This document shows, piece after piece, positions 1-7,809 of a stretch of 33,094 nt of DNA (position 1 is the first letter of the stretch; each line of letters starts with the position of its first letter). Both the position numbers and the translations under genes were made by a program. The notes under the pieces were generated by a model that did not search any database, was not told the DNA's origin, and saw only the letters and a list, made by a program, of their open reading frames with translations. The stretch covers positions 1-33,094 of the forward strand of contig JAKSML010000021.1 of assembly GCA_024400665.1 (NCBI GenBank). Reading direction: 5' to 3'. The stretch is from Bacteroidales bacterium (GTDB taxonomy: Bacteria > Bacteroidota > Bacteroidia > Bacteroidales > P3).

Positions 1-23
1 ATGCAGAGCAAAACAGAAAAAAA

Positions 24-116
24 GCAAAATGAAAAAATGAAATGCTTTGTTTCTGCACAACTCACAACTCGGCAAAATGAAAAAATGAAAAAATGAAATG
101 CTTTGTTTCTGCACAA
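24..116. repeat. Direct repeat, two copies
   Basis: Two copies of a sequence made of GCAAAATGAAAAAATGAAA followed by TGCTTTGTTTCTGCACAA lie at 24-60 and 72-116. The second copy has one extra AAAAATGA-like unit, as expected of slippage in a short tandem repeat. No coding role is seen. Confidence 0.7.
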
Positions 117-142
117 ACACGCACAGGAAGGGGCCAACGAGA

Positions 143-232
143 GCCGCCAAACTTTAATTGAGAATTGAAAATTAGGCTGACGCGGTCGTTTTTTGGGTGC
201 GGCAGCCGCCAAGCTTTGATTGAGAATTGAAA
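143..232. repeat. Family A intergenic repeat, two direct copies
   Basis: GCCGCCAA(A/G)CTTT(A/G)A followed by TTGAGAATTGAAA occurs at 143-170 and again at 205-232. The GCCGCC core next to AATTGA-type arms matches the elements at 24350-24675 and 21703-21895. Confidence 0.6.
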
Positions 233-236
233 GAAG

Positions 237-377
237 ATGGCTGGAAGCCATAACCTATAGTAACCGTGGGCAAAATCCGACAGGATTTCGCCTACGGCAG
301 CAGGAGCGTGCGACATCCTGGCTGGAAGCCAGCACCTTGGGACGAGTGTTGCGCATCATGTGCTGGCTTCCTGCCAG
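237..377. repeat. Cluster of CTGGC/GCCAG hairpins (family B-like)
   Basis: Three small hairpins occur in a row: ATGGC-TGGAA-GCCAT at 237-251, CTGGC-TGGAA-GCCAG at 318-332, and CTGGC-TTCCT-GCCAG at 363-377. The last two also form one larger inverted repeat: arms 318-335 and 360-377 match at 17 of 18 positions around a 24-nt loop. They resemble the CCAGG/CCTGG hairpins found elsewhere in the window. Confidence 0.6.
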
Positions 378-865
378 AGGCGGAGTCCGTGAGGAGGCTC
401 GTGTCCGGAACATGGTGCGAAGCCAATTGTACAATCCAAATAACTTTTGCTGAATATCAATAAGATAGAAAAATGCCAATTGTACACCCCCCGCCGATAT
501 GCTCCAAAATCCTGTTTTTTACCCCTGTTTTACATGCCCGAAACGCGTTTTTTGCGGCAAAAAAGTGCCGAAAAAATGAAAAAAAGGCATTTTCCGCCTC
601 AAAAACCCCTCAAAACAGTCCCAAACACGCCCATTTCAAAAAAATGCCTAACGCACTAACACACAAACGAATAACCACAAATCACCCCATTTGCCACCCT
701 CCCCGACTCAAAAACTACTTTTCAGCAATTTTTGTCTCCACCCCCGAAAAATGCCCCTGAAAGCACCCCAAACCGACCCCTCCAACCCTCCAAACAGCAC
801 CCTTCCGACCCCCTACCGGGCTGATTTCGGCAGCCACAGCACACCCCAAAGCCGATTTTTAGCCA

Positions 866-2986
866 TTACATGTTCATAACCTTCTCCATCGTGGTATCCG
901 TAAACGTTCTCCAGATTTCGAGTTTCACTTTCTTGTAGTCATCAAAGAATTGACCGACACGTTCTATCTCGAACACCAAGCGGAGGTCGTTTTTGTCCTC
1001 ACTCTCCTGCCCCTCCTTGCGGTAACCAAGACGTGCAATCTTGATGTAATAGAGATCGCGGATGCCCTTGCCCGATAGGTAAGGCATGAAGTAGTAGAGC
1101 TTGTTGAGTGCAACAGTAGTCGGAAACCTCTTGCCCGTATAATAAATCTTGGCAGTTCCATTAAGGTACTGCTCGCAATTATCCTTCTTGACGTTGCAGA
1201 TGAGGAGGTTCTTGGTGAGGTCGATAGGCAAATCACGATGAATACGTTTCGTATCGTATTCAACTTCGATGTCCTTACTAACCATGCAATTCTGAGTGAT
1301 AGGTTCAAGATCGTATTGGTCGAATAAGTCGAGGAAGCTAAGTTGTAAGTGCCTATCCTTTACAGTCTTCTTCTCCACTGACTTTTCAAGCGTCTTGCGA
1401 GCCAGGCGTCGGTTGATGATTTTGTGCCAGATGGAACGAGCCAACTTGACTTCGTCTTCTGACAACCCCATACCTTGGTGCAGAATGATTTCGTCTGTAT
1501 AATCGAGAATCTCATCAGCAGTTGCTTTCTTGCGAAGCATACGGTCAATGGTGTCAAAGATTTGCTCGTTATCTTCTCTGTAAGGCAGATAGATTCCACC
1601 CACCTCACTTGGCATAAGTTCCAAGCAGCCACCTCCGAAGTTACGGCCAAGAATCTCTGCAAAGGCAAACGAAAGTGAATTATAATAGCTAGCCACAAAA
1701 GCCTTCTTGTTCACATCTTCCTTGATGAAGACTCTGTGCATGGTATCCGTAGTGTAAGCACCTGCTTCGTTGAGTACAAACTTTGGATATAGGTTGTTGC
1801 GACGAAGAAACAAAGCATCTGAGAGCTTGATGGAAGGAATAACCCACCACTGATCTCGAATACTTGTCTTATAGCCTTTATCTATGTCAGCAGCTTCGCC
1901 ACTTTCAAGATAAGCCTTAACACCATCGTTGCCATTTTCTTTAGCATCAGGAGTGAACACCAAAAGATGTGTTTTCGCTTCAGAAGCTACGTTGGCTTTC
2001 CAATCACGTTTAGTAAAGCAAAGGCTGTTTACCTGTACGCTTCTACCGACCATCGGACGAGCGTATTCTTCCAACTGGTACATGCCAACTACCGATTGTG
2101 GCACGGTGAAGAAGTCGTTTGAACCGGTTGTAATGCCGACCTCCACATTTGCAAATGAAGAAATAGTTGTGGACTTCTTTACTTTGTCGAGCAGATCAAG
2201 TTCCTTCTTGTCTAGGAAGTAATAGGTCCACTTGTCCGTATGAAAATCAATATCCTTGCTTGGGAATTTCAGTTGGTGGGGATCAAGAGCAAGAAGCCCT
2301 TCCGTGTCTTTCACTTCAATGTGCTCAATCTTATGCTCTTCTGTGCCATTCTTTTCGCAGAGCAACAGCACAACTTCCTGCTGTATCTCCTCGAATACAA
2401 GGTTCTCGAACGAGATAATATTTATCTTGTTGAAGGTCTTTGCAAGGTAGTTACGAAGCTGCTGCGCATACTTTACCATAAGCAATTCAGACGGAACTAC
2501 AAATCCCATCTTGCCATTGTTACGAAGAAGTTGCGTACAACCAACAACAAAAGTCACCCACGCATTTGTGAGTTTCGTGCGTTTGAGTTTTGCATTCTTG
2601 AAGATTTCGTCTGCAAGCTTCTGTTGTGCTGCATCGTAATACTGATAACGGATAAATGGAGGATTTCCCACAACAAGGTCGAAACGCCTATCAGTATCAA
2701 GACAGAATTGATGAAAATCCTGATTGATAACTTCCGAATCATGCAAGCCAAGAGCACGTGCCTTGCCTGCCTCTGCTGCTTCGCATTCAACAGCGGTGAC
2801 GGTATCGAAGAGCATGTTTTCATCACGCATACATTCCAAAAACACGCCATCACCACAACTTGGTTCCAGTATGTCAGCATCAAGTCCATCATTAATGCCC
2901 CAATGCAGTATGAATGAGGCAATGGCAGGTGGAGTGTAATATGCTCCTCTCAATTTTTCTGCGGATGCGTCTTTAATCAGCTGCAT
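866..2986 (-). CDS. N6-adenine DNA methyltransferase of a type II (Eco57I/TaqI-like) R-M system, with a C-terminal extension
   Basis: This 706-residue protein transfers methyl groups from S-adenosylmethionine to adenine in DNA. Visible motifs are motif X-like GAYYTPPAIA (14-23), the cofactor-binding motif I ILEPSCGDGVF (39-49) and the catalytic motif IV NPPF (108-111), in the gamma-class order. The middle (about 250-480) resembles a target-recognition region. Roughly residues 560-706 form an extra domain not needed for methylation that I cannot assign; its first strand (LLICNVKKDN) and the following aromatic-rich segment vaguely suggest a PUA/EVE-like fold, which is only a guess. The ATG at 2986 overlaps the end of the upstream nuclease-methylase gene by 14 nt, so the two are probably translationally coupled. 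No nuclease motif was found. It probably protects the host from the partner enzyme, as M.Eco57I does beside R.Eco57I. Base composition is AT-richer than the housekeeping genes. Confidence 0.85.
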   Translation of the reverse strand: MQLIKDASAEKLRGAYYTPPAIASFILHWGINDGLDADILEPSCGDGVFLECMRDENMLFDTVTAVECEAAEAGKARALGLHDSEVINQDFHQFCLDTDRRFDLVVGNPPFIRYQYYDAAQQKLADEIFKNAKLKRTKLTNAWVTFVVGCTQLLRNNGKMGFVVPSELLMVKYAQQLRNYLAKTFNKINIISFENLVFEEIQQEVVLLLCEKNGTEEHKIEHIEVKDTEGLLALDPHQLKFPSKDIDFHTDKWTYYFLDKKELDLLDKVKKSTTISSFANVEVGITTGSNDFFTVPQSVVGMYQLEEYARPMVGRSVQVNSLCFTKRDWKANVASEAKTHLLVFTPDAKENGNDGVKAYLESGEAADIDKGYKTSIRDQWWVIPSIKLSDALFLRRNNLYPKFVLNEAGAYTTDTMHRVFIKEDVNKKAFVASYYNSLSFAFAEILGRNFGGGCLELMPSEVGGIYLPYREDNEQIFDTIDRMLRKKATADEILDYTDEIILHQGMGLSEDEVKLARSIWHKIINRRLARKTLEKSVEKKTVKDRHLQLSFLDLFDQYDLEPITQNCMVSKDIEVEYDTKRIHRDLPIDLTKNLLICNVKKDNCEQYLNGTAKIYYTGKRFPTTVALNKLYYFMPYLSGKGIRDLYYIKIARLGYRKEGQESEDKNDLRLVFEIERVGQFFDDYKKVKLEIWRTFTDTTMEKVMNM

Positions 2987-5981
2987 AGAGTTCTTTAATT
3001 TTAGGGATTAAAGTTACTTCCTCTTCTGTCATTCCGTAGAGGTTGTTTATTGCTTGTTGCTGCTCAGTTTTGAGCAAATCAAACTGCCGTTTCAAAGGTG
3101 TTGACCTTCTTGCATTATTTCCAGCAGCTGCTATTCTATCACCGAGCGAGATGAGTGCCTTCTGACGTTCAACAATTTCATTGTGTGCAGCAACATCAGT
3201 AGGATTGTTGAAATCAATAGTACGTACAGGAATCTGCTTCAATACTTTTGTTCCACGAGCGATGAAGCCGCCCCTGAATATTTCGCCATAAAGGGATGCA
3301 AGCCACTCACCCTGAATTGATCCGAGTATCGCTTGTATGTAATAGATGGAGTATTGACTATCCGCAGGAATACTTACTAGGCAATAGCCTGCCGTACCGC
3401 CAGATGAAACTAACGTACCATTTGTGTCAACTGCGTATTTGTTCTCCTGAGCAAGGACTCCCACAATTATCTTTTCTGCAATTTCACATGCTTCAAGGCT
3501 CTGATGACGACCAAAACGATGCCATTCGTTTGCAGTTGTGGGAGTTGGTTTGATATCTCTATCAAGGCGATCCAGTTCTGGCTTGATAACACTAAGGTAA
3601 TTGTAGAAATATGGATATTTGCGCTGGATTGTGTTAAGCTTTATCACATCTAATTTCCCGTCAGCTCTTCTCTTGTAAGGGAAAATCACGCGCGCATTTG
3701 GCTTGAAGGTACGATAAGTGTTGAGTGAGTCGTCACCCGATACGGTCTTAAAGTATGGTTTTGTAACCTTCTTCTCAATCCGATAAAGTTGCTTGTTATA
3801 CTTGAAATAGTAATACTGCCTATCCTCGCTTTCGGGTTGGAAAATATACACCTTGTTAGCACTCGTTTGGATGCCATTAAAGATGTAATCGTCACCTACG
3901 ATTTCGCATAAAGGAGCACTTTGAGCAGAAATGTGGTTAAGGATCGACTGCATTCTATCAGAACAAAGAACCCATGTTTCTTCGCCCAGCTGGTTGACAT
4001 TTCGTTCATTTTCTGAGAATGAAGTCAAATCGCGAACTCTCCACTTTGCCAAACTATCAACTTCTGAGTATATGAATGAATCATTCTCCTTGTTTTGCAG
4101 AATGATGATGCATGAGTAGGTTGATTTGTCAGAAAATATCTGATAAGCACCGAATGAAGTGATAGCTTTGATACTCTTATGGGAAGAAATGAAATTACGG
4201 AGTTCTTTGCCTGCACCAACCTTCATGAATTTACTTGGCACAATATACCCCATCGCACCATCTGCTTTCAACAATTTGAATGCACGCTCAATGAAGAGAA
4301 AATACTTGTCATATTGTTTGTAAGCACTCTTGTAACGTCGTGGGTATAGTTTGTGCTCTCTTGGCGTAAACACCTTGATATCCTCTGTTTTCATGTACGG
4401 AGGATTGCCAACAATGTAGTCGAACTTGCATTCTCCGAAGTCAAAAGGATTGATTTCTTCTACTTGATCACCAGGAACATCAGAGGATTCAAGCAAACTG
4501 TTACCATAGAAAATGTTTTCATCCATGTTTGGCAATACTGGATGGAATGTTGCAATTGTAGAATCGTCCTCTCCTTCAAGAAGTTTCAAAAGAAGCCCAA
4601 ACTTACACGCTTCCACGGCATTGAAATCTTTATCAACACCAAAGATACAATTCGTAAGAACACTACGTTTAACGTCAAACTTGAGTTTGTATGTGTTTAC
4701 GTCCGTTTGAATCAGTTTATTCTTGTCTTTTAGCGTATAGAAGTCAACCAAAGCATCGCAAAGAAGCTGAAATGTTTCCAAAAGGAATGCACCAGAACCA
4801 CAAGCAATATCTGCACATTTAAGACTTAGAATCTGTTCGTCTGTCAGATATGCAAGATTATCCTTCATCGTCTGACGGAGTATTTCGCGGACAATGAAGT
4901 TCGGTGTGGTCACAATGTCCCTGTCCTCATTCTCTGGTTTGTTGACAATACTCAACTGGCCATTAACAACGGCAAGCCTTTGCGAGAGGAAAATCTCATA
5001 AATTTTACCGAGGATGTCGGACGAAAGAACCGCAAACGAATAAGGACTTTGTGGGAAATAGAGTTCTCGAATGATTGACCAAAACGAAGAACTCACATTG
5101 CCAATGATTTCATCGGATAGTTTTTCCTCGAAAAGGCCAGAATTGTAACGAGAGTCAGCCGCCTTGAACTTTGCAATCAGTTCCTGATGGCTGTTGTGGT
5201 CAGCAATCTGCAACAGGCTTTGGTACGTTTCGATGTTTCTGTCTTCGCATACACGAAGGAAGAGAATCTTATTGATGTAACTCTGAACAACATCCCCAAG
5301 TTCCTCCATTTCAATTTCTGGGTTACAACGCAGAATTTCTTTGCCGAGCATCAAACGCCAATCATTAATTTGCTGCAAGAAGAGCTCATCAACCGATTTG
5401 TGATTCACATTTGCTTCAATCTCACTCCACACCTCATCAAAGTGACCAGAATATACAGATTCCTTGCCGAGGTACTCCAAAAGTTCCTCAGCTGCATCTT
5501 CGTAATCGGTATATTTGTATTCGCGGACAATAGCCTTGACACGAGTATCGTTCTGCTCCACAGGATAAGAAGTGTCATAAATGCAAAGATGCTCAAAGTT
5601 ACTCAATACACTTATTTTCAAACCTGCTGTAAAGCCATAACGACGAACCTGCTTTGCAGAATCATCCTCATGTTCAATGTGGACGCAGGGTTTCTTTGCT
5701 TCAAGGAAGAACTTACGTTCGCCAAAAAGACGGAAAGTGTAGTCAGGCTTCTTGGTATGAGAAGCCACATTAGCTTTTATCGGTTCCTCCAACAAGACTT
5801 CACGCTCATTTGTGTTCTTGCCAGCAGTATTGCGAATGTCCCAACCAAGAATCTCGAACAATGGGTCAAGGAACTCGTTTCGCACCTGAGTTTCATTAAA
5901 ACGCGATGTGCGATAAACGTCCTTGCCTTGCTCGTATTTTTGTACTAAGGCATGTATTTTGTTTTTTATTTCGGTTATCAT
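2973..5981 (-). CDS. Type IIG restriction enzyme: PD-(D/E)xK nuclease fused to an N6-adenine methyltransferase
   Basis: The 1002-residue protein combines cleavage and modification, and its length is close to the family standard Eco57I (997 residues). The N-terminus has the FNETQVRNEFLDPLFEILGW segment typical of these nucleases, followed by a PD-ExK site: P79-D80, then E94-A-K96 in FFLEAKKP. A helical linker follows (about 180-340). The methylase domain has motif I DIACGSGAF (391-399) and motif IV NPPY (526-529). The C-terminal third (about 680-1000) is a TaqI-like target-recognition region that includes IFRGGFIARGTKVLKQIPV. It is the first gene of the pair and overlaps the second methylase by 14 nt. 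The recognition sequence cannot be read from the protein. Residues around 337-349 (VVNGQLSIVNKPE) look like a short repeat-derived insertion in the linker. Composition suggests acquisition. Confidence 0.88.
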   Translation of the reverse strand: MITEIKNKIHALVQKYEQGKDVYRTSRFNETQVRNEFLDPLFEILGWDIRNTAGKNTNEREVLLEEPIKANVASHTKKPDYTFRLFGERKFFLEAKKPCVHIEHEDDSAKQVRRYGFTAGLKISVLSNFEHLCIYDTSYPVEQNDTRVKAIVREYKYTDYEDAAEELLEYLGKESVYSGHFDEVWSEIEANVNHKSVDELFLQQINDWRLMLGKEILRCNPEIEMEELGDVVQSYINKILFLRVCEDRNIETYQSLLQIADHNSHQELIAKFKAADSRYNSGLFEEKLSDEIIGNVSSSFWSIIRELYFPQSPYSFAVLSSDILGKIYEIFLSQRLAVVNGQLSIVNKPENEDRDIVTTPNFIVREILRQTMKDNLAYLTDEQILSLKCADIACGSGAFLLETFQLLCDALVDFYTLKDKNKLIQTDVNTYKLKFDVKRSVLTNCIFGVDKDFNAVEACKFGLLLKLLEGEDDSTIATFHPVLPNMDENIFYGNSLLESSDVPGDQVEEINPFDFGECKFDYIVGNPPYMKTEDIKVFTPREHKLYPRRYKSAYKQYDKYFLFIERAFKLLKADGAMGYIVPSKFMKVGAGKELRNFISSHKSIKAITSFGAYQIFSDKSTYSCIIILQNKENDSFIYSEVDSLAKWRVRDLTSFSENERNVNQLGEETWVLCSDRMQSILNHISAQSAPLCEIVGDDYIFNGIQTSANKVYIFQPESEDRQYYYFKYNKQLYRIEKKVTKPYFKTVSGDDSLNTYRTFKPNARVIFPYKRRADGKLDVIKLNTIQRKYPYFYNYLSVIKPELDRLDRDIKPTPTTANEWHRFGRHQSLEACEIAEKIIVGVLAQENKYAVDTNGTLVSSGGTAGYCLVSIPADSQYSIYYIQAILGSIQGEWLASLYGEIFRGGFIARGTKVLKQIPVRTIDFNNPTDVAAHNEIVERQKALISLGDRIAAAGNNARRSTPLKRQFDLLKTEQQQAINNLYGMTEEEVTLIPKIKELYAAD

Positions 5982-6194
5982 GTTTTATCTGGACTTAATC
6001 TTCCAACTGTTTTGTATATCTGATGTCTTGCCGTTGGTTTCCCAAACGGAAATTTGTTCATATCCTTAATTCCGCAAACGTGGTGTTTATAAATTGAGCA
6101 ACAGATTGTTAATAAGTTTTACAAGCAGCCTGTCGCCAATTCAATAATTATTAGCATCTTTGCCATTGACAAAAAACAAGAACATCTAATAATT

Positions 6195-6422
6195 ATGAGT
6201 GCAAAGATACAAATAAAAAATGATTCAGTAAAAAATTTTGGCGGTTTTTTCTCTTTTGTCGATCATTTTCGCAAGAACGGGACGGACGATATCATAGATA
6301 ATTCGCTGGGATACAGGTGGGTGCTTGCAAAGTACAGCAACTCTGATATTTTCTTGTCGCTGGCAGCGATTTTCCGTTCTTTGGGATGTTCTTGGGACTA
6401 CTGTTGTGGCGGATTTTGTTAA
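6195..6422 (+). pseudogene. Remnant of an IS1380-family transposase (N-terminus only)
   Basis: The frame reads KIQIKNDSVKNFGGFFSF, then DDIIDNSLGYRW, then SDIFLSLAAIF. This matches, from memory of the family, the start of IS1380-type transposases of Bacteroides (KIQIKSEKLTPFGGIF, a DSTLGLR segment, YSEIIRSLMSVYFCGG). It stops after about 75 residues at CCGGFC, close to where family members continue with a CGG motif, so it is truncated. The catalytic DDE region is absent. The following 400 bp contain stops in every frame and may include decayed transposase sequence. I could not identify terminal inverted repeats. Confidence 0.6.
6202..6209 (-). promoter_or_regulatory. Possible -7 box (TATCTTTG) reading toward the R-M operon
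   Basis: On the minus strand this is TATCTTTG, matching the Bacteroidetes -7 consensus TAnnTTTG. It lies about 220 nt upstream of the nuclease-methylase start and inside the first codons of the transposase remnant. No good -33 TTTG was found at the usual 19-21 nt, so this may be chance. Confidence 0.3.
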
Positions 6423-6901
6423 TCCGACACGCGTGAATATTAGGATTATTTAATCCACATGAAATATCAATATGGAGCAATTGTTGGCGAATTAAAATCC
6501 TTATATTATATAGGCAAAACAAGAAACACATAGATTGCCACTTCATATTCCTTGCCGTCGCTGGCAGTAGTCAAAATTTCTTTGACAACTGAATTTTGTC
6601 TAATTCGTTTTCTTTTAGTGTGTTGAACGAATGGTAGCTGATGCTTTGTTTGGAGGTGAAAAAAAATCAGGCAACCTGTTTCTGTCATGAGGATGTTCTT
6701 TGGGATGATGCTGTGGATATTATGATTTGCATCTGCATAAACTATGAATGTGTAGTGGGCGGATTGTGAATCTTTATATTTTATAGGTGAATTGTACAAA
6801 TGTACATGGCGTGTTTTTTCATACGTATCTGGTGAGGGCTTGTAGTGCGTGGTGATGGGGAGTGTGCGTATCGCGTTGGTTGTTATGTTGTATGAGGTGG
6901 T

Positions 6902-6934
6902 GACATCATTAGTAGTGATGTCGTGTGTTTTTTG
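6902..6934 (+). terminator. Hairpin with T-run, plus-strand terminator candidate
   Basis: GACATCA (6902-6908) pairs with TGATGTC (6916-6922) around a 7-nt loop. After GTGTG comes TTTTTTTGTT on the plus strand, the layout of an intrinsic terminator. No intact plus-strand gene precedes it. Confidence 0.35.
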
Positions 6935-6948
6935 TTAAGCGGTCTTCG

Positions 6949-6977
6949 CGATGGTGTAATTTGAAATTACACCATCG
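6949..6977 (-). terminator. Perfect 13-bp hairpin downstream of dtd
   Basis: CGATGGTGTAATT (6949-6961) pairs perfectly with AATTACACCATCG (6965-6977) around a 3-nt loop. It lies about 65 nt past the stop of the deacylase gene. It has no U-run on the minus strand, so it is either a weak terminator or a small palindromic element. Confidence 0.4.
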
Positions 6978-7040
6978 ATGTCGGGATTGCTGGTGCTAAG
7001 GGGTGTGATTTGAGGTCGCACCTCTTTGCATCTTGTGGGG

Positions 7041-7496
7041 TTATTGGCGGTTTTGGGAGTCGATGAGGATGGTGACGGGGCCGTCGTTGATGAGGGAGAC
7101 CTGCATGTCGGCGCCGAACTGTCCGGTCTGTATCTCTCGGCCGAAGAGCTGGGTGAGGCGGCAGATGAATTTCTCGTACATGGGCACGGCAACGTCGGGC
7201 TTGGAGGCACGGATGTAGCTGGGGCGGTTGCCTTTCTTGGTGCTGGCCATGAGGGTGAACTGGCTGACGAGGAGGATGCCGCTGTCGGGCACTTCGGTGA
7301 TGGGGAGGTTCATGACGCCGTCGGCATCGTTGAAGATGCGGAGGGCGACGATTTTGCGGCAGAGCCAGTCGATGTCGTCGTCGGTGTCGGCGTCTTCGAT
7401 GCCGAGGAGTATCATCATGCCGGGGCCTATCTGGCCTTTTATCTCGCCTCCGATGGCGACGGAGGCGGAGAGGCAACGTTGGATTACTATGCGCAT
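7041..7496 (-). CDS. dtd: D-aminoacyl-tRNA deacylase
   Basis: This 151-residue protein hydrolyses D-aminoacyl-tRNAs (such as D-Tyr-tRNA) to stop D-amino acids entering proteins; it is a cytoplasmic homodimer. The start MRIVIQRCLSASVAI is the family's standard N-terminus. Both active-site signatures are present: SQFTLMA (about 78-84) and the GNRPSYIRASKP segment with the Gly-x-Pro-like loop region downstream (about 89-100). Length is as expected for the family (about 145-152). It follows uvrD on the same strand but is separated by 313 nt of repeats, so it is probably transcribed separately or by read-through. Confidence 0.95.
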   Translation of the reverse strand: MRIVIQRCLSASVAIGGEIKGQIGPGMMILLGIEDADTDDDIDWLCRKIVALRIFNDADGVMNLPITEVPDSGILLVSQFTLMASTKKGNRPSYIRASKPDVAVPMYEKFICRLTQLFGREIQTGQFGADMQVSLINDGPVTILIDSQNRQ

Positions 7497-7600
7497 TTTT
7501 TTAATTGATAATTGAGAATGAATAATGGAATGAAGAATAAAGGAATAAAGAGTGAGGGCGGGAGCCGTCGTGCGGCAGCCTACTTTTTATTTTTTATTCA
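7497..7600. repeat. Family A intergenic element (AATAAAGG arms)
   Basis: Left arm AATAAAGGAATAAAGAGT (7536-7553) is complementary to right arm ACTTTTTATTTTTTATT (from 7582) around a GGGCGGGAGCC...GGCAGCC core. An almost identical element lies at 25753-25829, sharing GGCAGCCTACTTTTTATT and the AATAAAGGAATAAA arm. The AATTGATAATTGAGAATGAA lead-in resembles the arms of the 24350-24675 array. Confidence 0.7.
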
Positions 7601-7797
7601 TTAAGGCAACTTCTATAAATTCAAGAAAATTAATTATAATAAATTTTTTTACACGAATTTCCATGAATTATTCACGAATTTTTTCATGAATTAATTTATT
7701 GTACAATAATAATTTATGATTAAATTCATGGACAATTCATGATAATTTATGTTTATCAAAATATTGAATTAACATGAATAATTAGAAGTCCCCTTAA
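7601..7797. mobile_element. MITE-like element, 197 bp, with imperfect terminal inverted repeats
   Basis: The left end TTAAGGCAACTTCTA (7601-7615) and the reverse complement of the right end, TTAAGGGGACTTCTA (7783-7797), agree at 13 of 15 positions. The AT-rich interior contains several copies of CATGAATTA, CACGAATTT and ATTCATGA in both orientations and can fold extensively. It has no coding capacity. It sits directly against the family A element in the dtd-uvrD gap. A target-site duplication is uncertain: TTTATTCA-like sequence occurs on both sides. Confidence 0.55.
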
Positions 7798-7809
7798 TTA
7801 ATTTATTCA

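Larger units (their letters stand above)
1..865. other. Repeat-rich non-coding region downstream of the R-M genes
   Basis: No convincing gene lies here. The left part (1-430) carries direct repeats and hairpins listed separately. From about 480 to 865 the plus strand is strikingly poor in G and rich in C and A, with runs of CCCC and AAAA. This leaves long stop-free stretches that do not look like protein-coding sequence. The methylase gene ends at 866 and is transcribed into this region, so part of it is probably its 3' untranslated region. Confidence 0.6.
5982..7040. other. Long intergenic region with transposase remnant and hairpins
   Basis: Apart from the IS1380-like fragment at 6195-6422 and the hairpins at 6902-6977, I see no gene. 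The stretch 6423-6890 is AT-rich with stops in all frames. Two loosely similar segments occur (GGCGAATTAAAATCCTTATATT near 6485 and GGCGGATTGTGAATCTTTAT near 6759), which may be leftovers of one insertion element. The 5' leader of the R-M operon starts somewhere in 5982-6200. Confidence 0.5.

Noticed and set aside
473..760. Possible small plus-strand gene of 95 residues
   Set aside because: The frame lies in G-poor, repeat-like sequence, has no start signal, and reads Pro/Lys/Ser runs typical of composition bias.
6506..6799. Minus-strand open frame of 97 residues in the long gap
   Set aside because: Composition and odd residue mix suggest chance in decayed IS sequence; there is no start signal or recognisable domain.
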